Source: JACKIC01 sp964392305
Lineage (GTDB): Bacteria; Planctomycetota; UBA1135; UBA2386
NCBI GenBank assembly: GCA_964392305.1
Contig: CAYMPV010000003.1
Span: forward strand, 1-64,000
Length of the DNA stretch: 64,000 nucleotides
Reading direction: 5' to 3'
Below are positions 35,122-44,136 of the stretch, piece by piece (positions within the stretch are counted from its first letter, which is position 1; each line of letters opens with the position of its first letter). The translations under genes and the position numbers were made by a program. Below the pieces are notes generated by a model, which was not told where the DNA came from, ran no database searches, and was given only the letters and a program-made list of their open reading frames with translations.

Positions 35122-36339
35122 ATGGCTCCTCATTCCAAGGCGGTCGAGTCCCCGAACCCGCAGTCAGGCGCCGCGATCATCGTCGCGATGTGGTTCACGG
35201 TGATCGTCGCCGGCCTGGTACTGACCGGCTCGCTCTATCTCGAGTCGCACCGGCGGCAGACACGCAATTCGTTCATCGCCAAGGCCCAGGCCGTGCAGAT
35301 CGCGCGATCGGGACTCACCGAGGCGTTGAGTTGGATGCGGCGGCAGACCAGCCAGCCGGTGATGAGCCTCGCACCGCAGCTCGACCCGTTGGCGACGCCG
35401 CCGGTGCTCGACACCCTCGACCCGGACATCGGCCTGGTGCGTGAGTTCCAGGTCGCGGGCAAGCAGTGGGCCCGCTACGAGGTCTGGAAGCGTTGGGACA
35501 GCGACCCGGACCCGACCCGTCTGGCCTGGCGTCAGCAGATGCAGTGTGAGGACATCTCGGCGGCGCGCCTGGCCGCCGCCGCCGGATCGATCTGGCGGCT
35601 GCGCAGCATCGGTTACGTCTACAACCTCGAGGACCCGAGCAAGGCCTTCGACGAGGCGCCCAACTGGATCGTCGGCCGCGAACTGCTCGAGACCGAGGTG
35701 CAGCGCCTGTCGATCAACCTGCCCGGCGAAGCTGCCGTCAACGTCGACACCGGCAGCACGTGCAACATCAACTCACGCGGGCGCGTCGTCGGCGGCACCG
35801 CGGGCGGCATCTACTACCCCACCAGCACCGGCACGCCGAACACCGGCTCCGGCAGCGTCACGGGCACCCCGGCACTGGCTACCGCGATCAGCTACGACGA
35901 CAGCTTCGAGGCGGTGTTCGGCGTCGGCATCGACGACCTGCGGTCGTTGGCCGACCTGATCATCACCACCGCGTCCGAGTTCCCCAACCCGGTCCCCGAC
36001 AGCGCCCTGGTCATCGTCGACACCGGCGCGACGCTGACCTGGGACAGTTCGTTGCCGCTGCTCGGCAACGGCATCGTGATCGTGCTCGGCAACGCCACGA
36101 TCGGTTCGGGCAGCTTGTCGAACTTCACCGGCCTGCTCTACGTCCAGGGCGACCTGGTGATGCGGTCACCCTCCGAGATCCGCGGCGCGGTGATCTGCAC
36201 CGGCGGCATGACCGTCGAAGGCTCGTCCGACTACTCGACGATCCTGTTCGACGAGGACGTGCTCAACAACCTGCGCCTGGACTTCGGCAACTACCAGCGC
36301 TCGAACACCCTGCTGATCCCGTTCCGTCGCAACGAGTGA
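35122..36339 (+). CDS. PilX-like pilus-associated protein, copy 2 (tandem paralogue)
   Basis: The 405-aa protein is nearly co-linear with the preceding gene. The first 190 residues are almost the same, including ESPNPQSGAAIIVAMWFTVI and the LDPLATPPVLDT segment. The largest difference lies near residues 205-240, where residues change and three are lost between GTAGGIYYP and VTGTPAL. It also ends LLIPFRRNE. The short stretch before each start codon is similar too (GCGGGCC...GTGCCGATA), so the duplication unit of about 1.33 kb included upstream sequence. Substitutions are concentrated in the presumed surface beta region, fitting early divergence. Confidence 0.7.
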   Translation: MAPHSKAVESPNPQSGAAIIVAMWFTVIVAGLVLTGSLYLESHRRQTRNSFIAKAQAVQIARSGLTEALSWMRRQTSQPVMSLAPQLDPLATPPVLDTLDPDIGLVREFQVAGKQWARYEVWKRWDSDPDPTRLAWRQQMQCEDISAARLAAAAGSIWRLRSIGYVYNLEDPSKAFDEAPNWIVGRELLETEVQRLSINLPGEAAVNVDTGSTCNINSRGRVVGGTAGGIYYPTSTGTPNTGSGSVTGTPALATAISYDDSFEAVFGVGIDDLRSLADLIITTASEFPNPVPDSALVIVDTGATLTWDSSLPLLGNGIVIVLGNATIGSGSLSNFTGLLYVQGDLVMRSPSEIRGAVICTGGMTVEGSSDYSTILFDEDVLNNLRLDFGNYQRSNTLLIPFRRNE

Positions 36340-36355
36340 GGCGGGAAGAGCCTGC

Positions 36356-36673
36356 TCATCGCCGCCACTCGATCGTCGCCGCGGCACCGATCGAGATCGG
36401 CAGCTCGAACGTGGCGCCGTCGGCCGACAGCCGCAGCAGGGCGGGTCCTTCCGGCAGCAGCAGTCCGACCCCGGTGACGCCGGTCCGCTGACGCTGCTCG
36501 TGACCCGACTCGTGCAGCACCTGCAGTTCGCCTGGCGCGGCGAGCGGCGGCACGAACACCAGTTCGAGGCGATGCCAGCCGCGGCGCTCGCCGCCGACCG
36601 ACGACGCGGGCGCGGGGTCTGGAACGGTGCCGCACGCAACCAGGCACAACCCCACCACCAGCGCGCTCCTCAC
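36356..36673 (-). CDS. Small lipoprotein of unknown function
   Basis: The 105-aa protein begins with a short hydrophobic leader and a lipobox (VRSALVVGLCLVACGT), so it is predicted to be lipid-anchored. The mature part is a small beta-rich domain (WHRLELVFVPP, LLLPEGPALLRLSADG). The GTG start at 36671-36673 overlaps the pgi stop (GTGA), fitting translational coupling. No family is recognised. It converges on the PilX-like pair with 16 nt between stops. Confidence 0.65.
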   Translation of the reverse strand: MRSALVVGLCLVACGTVPDPAPASSVGGERRGWHRLELVFVPPLAAPGELQVLHESGHEQRQRTGVTGVGLLLPEGPALLRLSADGATFELPISIGAAATIEWRR

Positions 36674-38244
36674 CGCCGCAAGAACCTCGCGCGCTCGGGA
36701 TCGTGCACCGAAGACGCCACGACCTCGGGGCGATTCAGGCCCAGGTGCTGCAGGATCGGCCAACAGTCGGCCGCGTCGGCGCCCGCGGCGGCCGCCAGTT
36801 CGCGCACGCCGCGCGGCTCGCTGCCGAGCGCCGCGAGCAGCCGCCGCTGCAGTTCGAGCACCGCGGCAGCCGCCTTCTTGCCGGCTTCGACACCGGGCTG
36901 GTGGTAGGCGTTGACGTCGATGAACTCCGCGTAGATCGCCACGGCGCGTTCGAACAGGGCCACGAGCGCGCCGAGCACCCGTTCGTCGAGGCGATCGACG
37001 GTCAAGGTCGCCGAGGCGCGACCGTTGTCGAACAGCGCCCCGCGCGTGCCCTGCCAGAAGCCGTCGAGGAAGTCGCCCGATGTCGCACCCGGCTCCACCT
37101 CGAACGACTCGCCGGCGCGATCCTGCAACACCCGCACGAACAGCGCGAAGAAGTCGTGCCGGCCGTCGCGCAGCTGCTGCACGTAGGCGTGCTGATCGGT
37201 CGAGCCCTTGTTGCCGTAGACGGTGAGGCCCTGCGCCACGATGCCACCGCGGCGATCGTTGGCCTTGCCGAGCGATTCCATGATCAGCTGCTGCAGGTAG
37301 CGCGACAGCAGCAGCAGCCGGTCCTTGTAGGGCAGCACCACCATGGCGCGTTCACCGCGGCCGTTGCCCTGCGTGTGCCAGAACGCCGCCAGCATGCCCG
37401 CCGGGTTGTCTGCGAGCTGGTCGCGGCGCGTCGCATCGTCCATCGCCGCGGCGCCCGCGAGGAACGCGCGCAGGTCGATGCCGAGCAGCGCACCCGGCAA
37501 CAGACCGACCGCCGAAGTGATCGAGGTGCGGCCACCGACCCAGTCCCACATCGGCAGCGTCGCCACCCAGCCTTCCTGTTCGGCGCGTTGGTACAGCGTC
37601 GAACCCGGCGTGGTCACCGCAACCGCCCGCGGCGCCAGTTGCAGCCCCTGCGCCACGCAGGCGCGCTCGACTTCGAGCATGCCGTTGCGGGTCTCGGGCG
37701 TGCCGCCCGACTTGCTGATGACCACCACCAGCGCGTCCTGCAGCGTGCCGAGGGCCGCCAGCCGCCGGTCGATGCCGTCGGGGTCGGTGTTGTCGAGCAC
37801 ACACAGCTCCATCGGCGCGTGCTCCCCGCCGAACACGTCGTTGAGCAGCATCGGCCCGAGCGCCGAGCCGCCGATGCCGCACAGCACCACCTTGGTGAAC
37901 GCGCCGCCTTCGGGCGGAGCGATGCGGCCGTTGTGCACCGCGACCGCGAACGCCTCGATGTCGGCGACGGTGCGCACGATCGCCTCTTCGATCTGCTGGT
38001 TGGGCGCCAACCCGGGCGCGCGCAGCCAGAAGTGGCCGACCATGCGTTGCTCGTCGACGTTGGCGATGCCGCCGGCTTCGAGCTTCTGCATCGCCGCCAG
38101 CGCAGCGGCGAACGGCACGGCGTAGCCGGCGAGCCGGTCGTCGTCGAGCATGGCGTGGCCGAGATCGAGTTCGACGAACGGGTCGTCGAGCACGGCACGA
38201 CGCTGCAGATACGCGGCGAAGCGATCATTGGCTGATTGGGTCAT
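36670..38244 (-). CDS. pgi: Glucose-6-phosphate isomerase
   Basis: Pgi interconverts glucose-6-phosphate and fructose-6-phosphate. The 524-aa protein has the sugar-phosphate motifs LCGIGGSALGP (about 120-130) and VVISKSGGTPETRN (about 170-183), the SIS-domain pair of the family. It also has GNKGSTDQHAYVQQLRDG near the active-site region, and EFIDVNAYHQPGVEAGKKAA. The last 65 residues (LELQRRLLAALGSEPRGVRE onward) look like a small helical, winged-helix-like appendage. That appendage is not part of the core enzyme. The ATG is 36 nt from the divergent symporter gene. Confidence 0.94.
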   Translation of the reverse strand: MTQSANDRFAAYLQRRAVLDDPFVELDLGHAMLDDDRLAGYAVPFAAALAAMQKLEAGGIANVDEQRMVGHFWLRAPGLAPNQQIEEAIVRTVADIEAFAVAVHNGRIAPPEGGAFTKVVLCGIGGSALGPMLLNDVFGGEHAPMELCVLDNTDPDGIDRRLAALGTLQDALVVVISKSGGTPETRNGMLEVERACVAQGLQLAPRAVAVTTPGSTLYQRAEQEGWVATLPMWDWVGGRTSITSAVGLLPGALLGIDLRAFLAGAAAMDDATRRDQLADNPAGMLAAFWHTQGNGRGERAMVVLPYKDRLLLLSRYLQQLIMESLGKANDRRGGIVAQGLTVYGNKGSTDQHAYVQQLRDGRHDFFALFVRVLQDRAGESFEVEPGATSGDFLDGFWQGTRGALFDNGRASATLTVDRLDERVLGALVALFERAVAIYAEFIDVNAYHQPGVEAGKKAAAAVLELQRRLLAALGSEPRGVRELAAAAGADAADCWPILQHLGLNRPEVVASSVHDPERARFLRR

Positions 38245-38280
38245 GGTTCCTCCGGCGGCGGGCGATGGTAGTCTGCGCCG

Positions 38281-39705
38281 ATGGAACGAACCACGGCGAT
38301 CCTCGTCGCCCTGTGCGCCTACCTGCTGGTGCTGCTCGGGCTGGCGTGGTTCGCCAAACGTCGCACGCACGACGCCGCGGGCTTCTATCTCGGCGGTCGC
38401 ACGCTCGGCCCCTGGGTCGCCGCGCTGGCCGCCAACGCCAGTTCGTCGTCGGCGTGGAGCCTGCTCGGCGTCAGCGGTTTCGCCTACCGCGAGGGGCTGG
38501 CCGCGATCTGGTTGCTGCCCGGGTGCCTGGGCGGCTTCGTGCTCAACTGGTTCGTGGTCGCGCCGCGCCTGCGCAGCGCCACCGGCGACGCGGTGACCCT
38601 GACCGAGTATCTGGCCGGTCCGGTCGGCGCGCGCGGCCGCCGCGCGGTGATCGTGGTCGCGTCGCTGCTGACCCTCGCGTCGCTCGCGACCTACGTCGCC
38701 GCGCAGATGCAGGCCGCCGGCAGCGCCTTCACCCACGCGTTCGAACTGCAGCCCGCCCCCGGCATCGTCATCGGCGCGGTGATCACCGTGCTCTACACGC
38801 TGCTCGGCGGTTACCTCGCGGTCAGCATCACCGACACCGTGCAGGGTTTGCTGATGGCCGGCGTCGCCGTGCTAGTGCCGATCGCCGCGGTCTGGCACTT
38901 CGGCGGCGCGGGCGAATTCGCGAACGCCCTCGCCGCCGTCGACGCGCCGGGCTTCGGCAGCGTCTGCGGCGACCGCGCCGGCCTCGCCGCGGCGGGCTTC
39001 GCGCTCGGGCTGCTCGGCATCGGCCTTGGTTACCCCGGCCAACCGCACGCCGTGAACAAGTTCATGGGCATGGCGCCTGGCGCGTCGATGCGCACGGCGC
39101 GCGCCGTCGGCATGACCTGGGCCGTGCTGCTCTACACCGGCATGATCGTCGTCGGCTGGGCCGTGCGCGCCGGCTTCCCGCTGCCCGATGGCCATCACGA
39201 AGACGCCCTCTACGCCGCCAGTGAAGCGCTGCTGCCGCCGCTGATGGACGGCCTCGTGCTCGCCGCCGTGCTCGCCGCGACCATGTCGACCGTCGACAGC
39301 CAACTGCTGGTCTGTGCGAGTTGCGTCACCCACGACCTCGACGTCGGCGGCGCGCGCGGCCGCATCGGCATCGCCCGCGGTGTCGTGCTCACCATCGGCG
39401 TGATCGCCACCGGCGCCGCGCTGCTGGTGCCCAAGAACATCTTCGACAACGTGCTGTTCGCGTGGGCCGCGCTCGGCTCGGCATTCGGGCCGCTGTTGCT
39501 GGTGCGCCTGCTCGTCGGTGCGGTGTCACCGCGCTGGTCGCTGGCGGCGATGCTGGTCGGCGGCGGTGGCGCGGTGCTCGGCTTCTACCTGCCCGTGTTC
39601 GGCAGCGGCGTCGCCGACCGCGTGCTGTCGTTCGGGGCGGCGCTGGTCGTCGCCTGGATCGGTGCCGGGCGCACGGCCGCACTGGCACGCGGTCACGCGG
39701 GCTAG
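38281..39705 (+). CDS. Sodium/solute symporter (SSS family)
   Basis: The 474-aa integral membrane protein has about 13 hydrophobic helices. SSS features include TM2 with GGRTLGPWVAALAANASSSSAW (the serine-rich sodium site), SLATYVAAQMQAAG, and VLYTLLGGYLAVSITDTVQGLLM, a strong match to PutP-type transporters. A later segment, VLAAVLAATMSTVDSQLLV, is the conserved A-x-x-M-S-T-x-D-S motif with sodium-ligand serines. The closest characterised group is sodium/proline symporters. Substrate identity is not shown by sequence alone. It diverges from pgi, with both promoters in or near the 36-nt gap. Confidence 0.9.
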   Translation: MERTTAILVALCAYLLVLLGLAWFAKRRTHDAAGFYLGGRTLGPWVAALAANASSSSAWSLLGVSGFAYREGLAAIWLLPGCLGGFVLNWFVVAPRLRSATGDAVTLTEYLAGPVGARGRRAVIVVASLLTLASLATYVAAQMQAAGSAFTHAFELQPAPGIVIGAVITVLYTLLGGYLAVSITDTVQGLLMAGVAVLVPIAAVWHFGGAGEFANALAAVDAPGFGSVCGDRAGLAAAGFALGLLGIGLGYPGQPHAVNKFMGMAPGASMRTARAVGMTWAVLLYTGMIVVGWAVRAGFPLPDGHHEDALYAASEALLPPLMDGLVLAAVLAATMSTVDSQLLVCASCVTHDLDVGGARGRIGIARGVVLTIGVIATGAALLVPKNIFDNVLFAWAALGSAFGPLLLVRLLVGAVSPRWSLAAMLVGGGGAVLGFYLPVFGSGVADRVLSFGAALVVAWIGAGRTAALARGHAG

Positions 39706-39720
39706 CCTGCGGCTCTCCCC

Positions 39721-39742
39721 GGGGCGGTGGTTGCTTCGCCCC
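39721..39742 (+). terminator. Hairpin after the SSS symporter gene
   Basis: GGGGCG (39721-39726) pairs with CGCCCC (39737-39742) around a 10-nt loop, 15 nt after the stop. No U-tract follows. Confidence 0.35.
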
Positions 39743-39823
39743 GCCACGGGAAAGTGTGAAACGTCTCGCGCGCAGCAGACCAATCCCGGCGGCCCCCATC
39801 CCTCGCAACCCGATGCACCGCCG

Positions 39824-40933
39824 ATGACCGTTCCGTTCGCCCGCACACTCACCCTCTCCCTGCTCCTCCCGTTCGCCGCCGCCCAGACCTCCGGCCCCTA
39901 CGACGCCGCCTCGTTCGAGGACTCGCGCGTGCAGGTCGGCCCGCTCGCCGGCATCGGTTTCCTCGACGGCCAGGACGGCTGGATCCTGTTCGACAGCGTG
40001 CTCGGCATGCCCAACCTCGCCGCGGCGTTCGTGCAGACGAGCCACGTGCGCAGCGGTCAGCAGGCCGTCACGTGGGACGCCGCGCAGATGGGCAACGGCA
40101 CCTTCGGCGAACTGCGCCGCAACGCGCTGTTCAGCCTGACGAGCGGCGTCATCGAGATGGAGTTCGACTTCTACCTGGCCTCGAGCAACAACCCGTCGAC
40201 GTCGTGGGGCTTCTACACGCAGCCCTACCCGCACCCGCAGAGCGCCCAGTACCGCTGGGAGATCCTCGCCAGCGGCGAGATCTACCACTGGACGACGCCG
40301 CAGCGGCTGTGGCTGGGAACGGGCAACTTCGTCACGCGCGACGCGTGGCACCACGCGCGCAGCGTCGTCGACATCTTCGGCAACACCACGGCGCTCTACC
40401 TCGACGGCCAACTCGTCGCGCAGGGCCAGCCGTGCGGCGTCAACTACCAGGCACCCGACCACGGCTTCTCGCAGTTCGTGCTCAGCGGCGCCGGCAACGA
40501 CCGTTTGCACATCGACAACTTCACCGTGCGCGAACGCACCGCTGCGAACGGGCTCTCGGTCGATCTGCGGCGGCTGCCGAGCGGGCGGCGGCACGTGCTG
40601 GACTTCCGGCTGTTCGGCGGCGCGGCGCTCGCGGGGCACCACTACGCGGTGTTCGGCTCGATGGCCGGGACTTCGCCCGGCATCCCGTTCGGCGGCCAGA
40701 CACTGCCGCTCGTGCAGGATCCGTTCTTCGGCATGGTCGCCTCGGCGCTCGGCAGCAGCGTGTTGCCGGGCTTCCTCGGCACGCTATCAGGTGACGCGAC
40801 CGCCACCGCGCAGTTCGACACGCTCGTGCCGCTGCCCGCGGCGATGGTCGGCATCAACGTGCACTTCGCGTGGCTCGCGTTCCATCCGACCGTCGGCGTG
40901 TCCGAGCCCGTCACCGTGCAGATCACCCTCTGA
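39824..40933 (+). CDS. Secreted protein with a lectin-like domain
   Basis: The 369-aa protein has a signal peptide (MTVPFARTLTLSLLLPFAAAQ). Residues about 30-235 form a beta-sandwich resembling concanavalin/laminin-G folds (QAVTWDAAQMGNGTFGELRR, VIEMEFDFYLASS, HHARSVVDIFGNTTALYLDG, RLHIDNFTVRER). The last 115 residues are a separate beta domain (HHYAVFGSMAGTSPGIPFGG ... PVTVQITL), similar to repeated C-terminal domains of planctomycete exported proteins. The gene ends 16 nt before the sigma-factor fusion, so the two are probably co-transcribed. Its ligand is unknown. Confidence 0.65.
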   Translation: MTVPFARTLTLSLLLPFAAAQTSGPYDAASFEDSRVQVGPLAGIGFLDGQDGWILFDSVLGMPNLAAAFVQTSHVRSGQQAVTWDAAQMGNGTFGELRRNALFSLTSGVIEMEFDFYLASSNNPSTSWGFYTQPYPHPQSAQYRWEILASGEIYHWTTPQRLWLGTGNFVTRDAWHHARSVVDIFGNTTALYLDGQLVAQGQPCGVNYQAPDHGFSQFVLSGAGNDRLHIDNFTVRERTAANGLSVDLRRLPSGRRHVLDFRLFGGAALAGHHYAVFGSMAGTSPGIPFGGQTLPLVQDPFFGMVASALGSSVLPGFLGTLSGDATATAQFDTLVPLPAAMVGINVHFAWLAFHPTVGVSEPVTVQITL

Positions 40934-40949
40934 GCTCCTCGGGGCCATC

Positions 40950-43868
40950 TTGACCGCCGAAACCCCCGAACAGCTGTTCGCGCGCTTCCTCGACGACGGC
41001 GACGAACGCGCGCTCGACGCGCTGTTCCGCCGCTGCGCGCCGCGGCTACGTGCGTTCGCGCTGCGCCTTGGGCTGGCGAACGACCGCGCCGAGGACCTCG
41101 TGCACGAGACGCTCGTCGCGGCCGTGCACGACGCGGCGCGGTACGACGCGAGCCTGCCGCTGCTGCCGTGGCTGCAGGGCATCCTGTCGCGCAAGGCGGC
41201 GTCGCTCGCGCGCGACGACGGGCGGCGGCGGCGGCGCGAAGAAGAGTGGGCGAAGGAACGGCTGGCGAAGACGCCGGGCGACGGCGAAGCGCAGCCCGTC
41301 GCGTCGGCGGCCGGCGCCGAGCTGCGCGAACTGCTCACCGCCGCGATCGCGAGTTCGCCCGAACGCTACCGGCCGGCGCTCGAACTGAGCCTCGTGCACG
41401 GCCTGCCGCCGCGTGAGGTCGCGCAGCGCCTGGGGCGTCGGGAGGCCACCGTGCGCGTGCACCTGTTCCGCGGCCTGCGCCACGTGCGCAAGAACCTGCC
41501 GCGAGGTCTGGCGCCGGCGGTGCTCGCGCTGCTCGCGGGCGGCCGTGGGGCGCGTGCGGCTGGCGCGGCGAGCACGCGTTGGGGCGGCCGCGCGGCGCTG
41601 GCCTGCGCGGCAGCGGTCGGCATCGCGGTGACGGCCTGGGCCGTGTTGCCGCCCGCGCCGGTGCTGCCAGCCGAACATACGAACGTGGCGGCGCAGGAAG
41701 CGATGTCGCCGCGGCACGAGGCGCCGCTGCCGAAGCCCGCGATGCTGCGAACCGCTGCGAACGCGAACCCTGCGACCGACGCGACCGCGCCGACGTTCGC
41801 CGTGCACGTCGTCGACTCGGCAGGTCGCGCCGTGCGCGGCGTCGGCGTCACGCTCGAACCGCTCGGCGGCGTCGACCCCGCGATCGCGCGGCGGCGCGCG
41901 GTCACCGACGAACGCGGCGACGCGCGCTTCGCGATGCCCACGACGCTGCCCGTGCTCGCGCGCAGCGACCGCGGCGGCGAGAAGCGCGTCGACGACCCTG
42001 CGGCCACAGCGACGCTCACCGTGCACGGAGCGACGTTGCGCGGCGTCGTCGTCGACGCGTTCGGCCATGCGGCGCGCGGAGCCCGCATCTGGATCGGCAC
42101 CGACGAAGCTCTCGAGTTGGGCGGCGTCGCCACGACGGCGGATGCGGCGGGAACGTTCTGCTGCGAACACGTGCCGGCGGGCGCGTGGCTCGGAGCGCTG
42201 ACCGACGACGGCATCACCGCGCTGCAGCAGTGGCGCGGCGGCGACGTGCGGCTGCAGCTGCAACCTGCCACGACCGTTTCTGGTCGCGTGCTCGGCGCAG
42301 CCGGCGACGCACTCGTGCACGCCGTCGTCGCAATCGGCACGGCGCCAGCGCACGCCGACACGACCCTGCCCGGCGACGTGATCGCGTGCACGCTGCCCGC
42401 GCAAGTCGTGCGCACCGACGAACGCGGCCACTTCGGGCCGCTGGTTGCGCCACCGGGCGAACTGCGAGTGCACGTGCGCGCCGCCGGACACGTCGCGACG
42501 ACGCACCTCGTCGAGGTTGCCGCGACCGCCGTGGCCGACTGCGAACTGGTGTTGCCCCCGTCGACACCGCTGCGCGGGACCGTTCTCGCGCAGAGCGGCG
42601 AGCCGCTGCCGTTCGCCGAGGTCGCGTTCCTGCCCGCCGACGGCAGCGCGCGTTACGACCTGCGCACCGATGCGAGCGGCGCGTTCGTGCTCGACGTCGC
42701 CGCCGGAACGGGTTCGCTGTGCGCACGCGCCGCGAGCCACGTGCCGGCGCGATGCGAACTCGACCCGGCGCGCGATCCGCAGCGCGTCGTCGAACTGCGC
42801 CTGCAGCCGAACCTGGAGACCGCCGGCCGGATCGTGCACGAGGACGGCGCCCCCGCGGCCGCCTGGTCGATCCGCTGGCGCCCCGACGCGTCGAGCGCGC
42901 TGCGCGGCGCCGTGCCGCAGACGACGAGCGCGGCGGACGGCACGTTCGTCGTTCCCGAACTCGGTGCGCACGGAGACCAAGGTGTGCGTGTGCGCGGCCC
43001 CGGCGACCTCGTGTGGCACGACCTCGACGCCGGCGCGGTCACGCGAGCGAACGGCGAACTGCACGTCGTCGTGCCGCGGCGGCTGATCCCGTCCGCACGC
43101 CTGTCGGCGACGTGCCGCGGCGTCGCGGGCCAGCCGCTGCAGGGCGCGCGCGTGTTCCTGCAGTGCGACCGCGGCGTCGCCTGGGAATGCGCGGCGACGG
43201 ACGCGGGCGGCGCGTTCTCCGTCGGCCCGCTCGCGCCGGGCTCCTACTGGGTGTTCGTCGAGAGCCGGCAGGACGACCAGCCCGCGATCGCGCGCGACGG
43301 CATCGTGCTGCGCGCACACGAACACGCGACGCACGAGTTCGTCGCCGGCCCGTCGGGAACGCTGGCGTTCGCGATCGAGACGACCACCGGCGCGCCGATC
43401 GAAGCTGCGCTCGTGTCGATCGTCGGCGGCGAGCCGGAACGTCGCTACGCGGCGCGCGCCGCGACGTCGGGACGCCTGCGCCTGCCCGTCGGCAGCTATC
43501 GCTTCTATGCGATGGGCGAAGGGTTCGCATGGATCGACGGCGCAGCGTTCACGATCGCGGCCGACACCACGACGGAGCTGCCGTTCACCGCCGAACCCGC
43601 CGCGCGCACGACGCTCGAACTGCGTGACCTGCCCGCGGAACGGCCGTGCACGGTGCACGTGCGGCGCACGGGCGATGGCGCCGCGTTCGGCACGTTCACG
43701 CTGCGTGCCGATGCGCATCCGAGCCTGACCGCATTCCTGCCGCGGGGCACGTTCGCGGTCGAGGTCGTGGACGCGTCGGGCGAGGTGACGGCGCGCGGAG
43801 AACTCCAACGCAGCGACCTGGCTGGGACCGCACATACCGTTTCGTTGTCTCTCGAACGCGACCGCTGA
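40950..43868 (+). CDS. ECF sigma factor fused through a membrane helix to exported beta-domain repeats
   Basis: This is one uninterrupted 972-aa reading frame. Residues about 5-90 are sigma-70 region 2 (EQLFARFLDDGDERALDALF, then AEDLVHETLVAAVHDAARY). Residues about 125-185 are region 4, with helix-turn-helix LPPREVAQRLGRREATVRV. A single membrane helix lies at about 213-236 (GRAALACAAAVGIAVTAWAVL). About 730 exported residues follow in tandem carboxypeptidase-regulatory-like units (VVDSAGRAVRGVGVTLEPLG, LRGTVLAQSGEPLPFAEVAF, and others). The start is taken as TTG at 40950, 16 nt after the preceding stop. No anti-sigma gene adjoins. An extracytoplasmic signal may control release or activity of the sigma part. 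Fused ECF factors are known in planctomycetes, but mechanisms are largely uncharacterised. Confidence 0.85.
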   Translation: MTAETPEQLFARFLDDGDERALDALFRRCAPRLRAFALRLGLANDRAEDLVHETLVAAVHDAARYDASLPLLPWLQGILSRKAASLARDDGRRRRREEEWAKERLAKTPGDGEAQPVASAAGAELRELLTAAIASSPERYRPALELSLVHGLPPREVAQRLGRREATVRVHLFRGLRHVRKNLPRGLAPAVLALLAGGRGARAAGAASTRWGGRAALACAAAVGIAVTAWAVLPPAPVLPAEHTNVAAQEAMSPRHEAPLPKPAMLRTAANANPATDATAPTFAVHVVDSAGRAVRGVGVTLEPLGGVDPAIARRRAVTDERGDARFAMPTTLPVLARSDRGGEKRVDDPAATATLTVHGATLRGVVVDAFGHAARGARIWIGTDEALELGGVATTADAAGTFCCEHVPAGAWLGALTDDGITALQQWRGGDVRLQLQPATTVSGRVLGAAGDALVHAVVAIGTAPAHADTTLPGDVIACTLPAQVVRTDERGHFGPLVAPPGELRVHVRAAGHVATTHLVEVAATAVADCELVLPPSTPLRGTVLAQSGEPLPFAEVAFLPADGSARYDLRTDASGAFVLDVAAGTGSLCARAASHVPARCELDPARDPQRVVELRLQPNLETAGRIVHEDGAPAAAWSIRWRPDASSALRGAVPQTTSAADGTFVVPELGAHGDQGVRVRGPGDLVWHDLDAGAVTRANGELHVVVPRRLIPSARLSATCRGVAGQPLQGARVFLQCDRGVAWECAATDAGGAFSVGPLAPGSYWVFVESRQDDQPAIARDGIVLRAHEHATHEFVAGPSGTLAFAIETTTGAPIEAALVSIVGGEPERRYAARAATSGRLRLPVGSYRFYAMGEGFAWIDGAAFTIAADTTTELPFTAEPAARTTLELRDLPAERPCTVHVRRTGDGAAFGTFTLRADAHPSLTAFLPRGTFAVEVVDASGEVTARGELQRSDLAGTAHTVSLSLERDR

Positions 43869-43887
43869 GCGCGGAAAACGGCTCCAG

Positions 43888-44136
43888 TCACTTCTTGCGG
43901 TTGTAGAAGTCCCGCCACTCTGCGGTGCTCAGGTCGACGTTCTTGGGCACCGGCAGCAGATCGAGGGCCGCAGCATCACGCAGCGCGCGCAGTTCCTCCT
44001 TCCTGCTGACCCGCGCGGGCGGCATATCCACGAGCGCCCCCACGCCGCCCAGTTCGGAGAACTCCGCGTGCGTCTCGTCGAGGATCAGGCGCCCTCGACG
44101 CGCCTTCTCCAGCCGTTGAATCGTGTTCCTCGTCAG
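43888..44136 (-). CDS. Small ORF without standard start (possible second half of a split gene)
   Basis: This frame reads like protein over 82 codons (TIQRLEKARRGRLILDETHA, then MPPARVSRKEELRALRDAAAL, ending WRDFYNRKK). It has no ATG, GTG or TTG near its beginning. The first plausible codon is a CTG at 44134-44136 that overlaps the stop of the upstream small gene (CTGA). Either it starts at an unusual codon by coupling, or the two pieces are one gene split by a frameshift. An internal GTG would give about 45 residues. No family is recognised. Confidence 0.4.
   Translation of the reverse strand: MTRNTIQRLEKARRGRLILDETHAEFSELGGVGALVDMPPARVSRKEELRALRDAAALDLLPVPKNVDLSTAEWRDFYNRKK

Noticed and set aside
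41046..43835. Long minus-strand open frame opposite the sigma-factor fusion
   Set aside because: The translation is Arg/Ala/Asp-rich and featureless. The plus-strand frame has clear sigma and beta-sandwich motifs.
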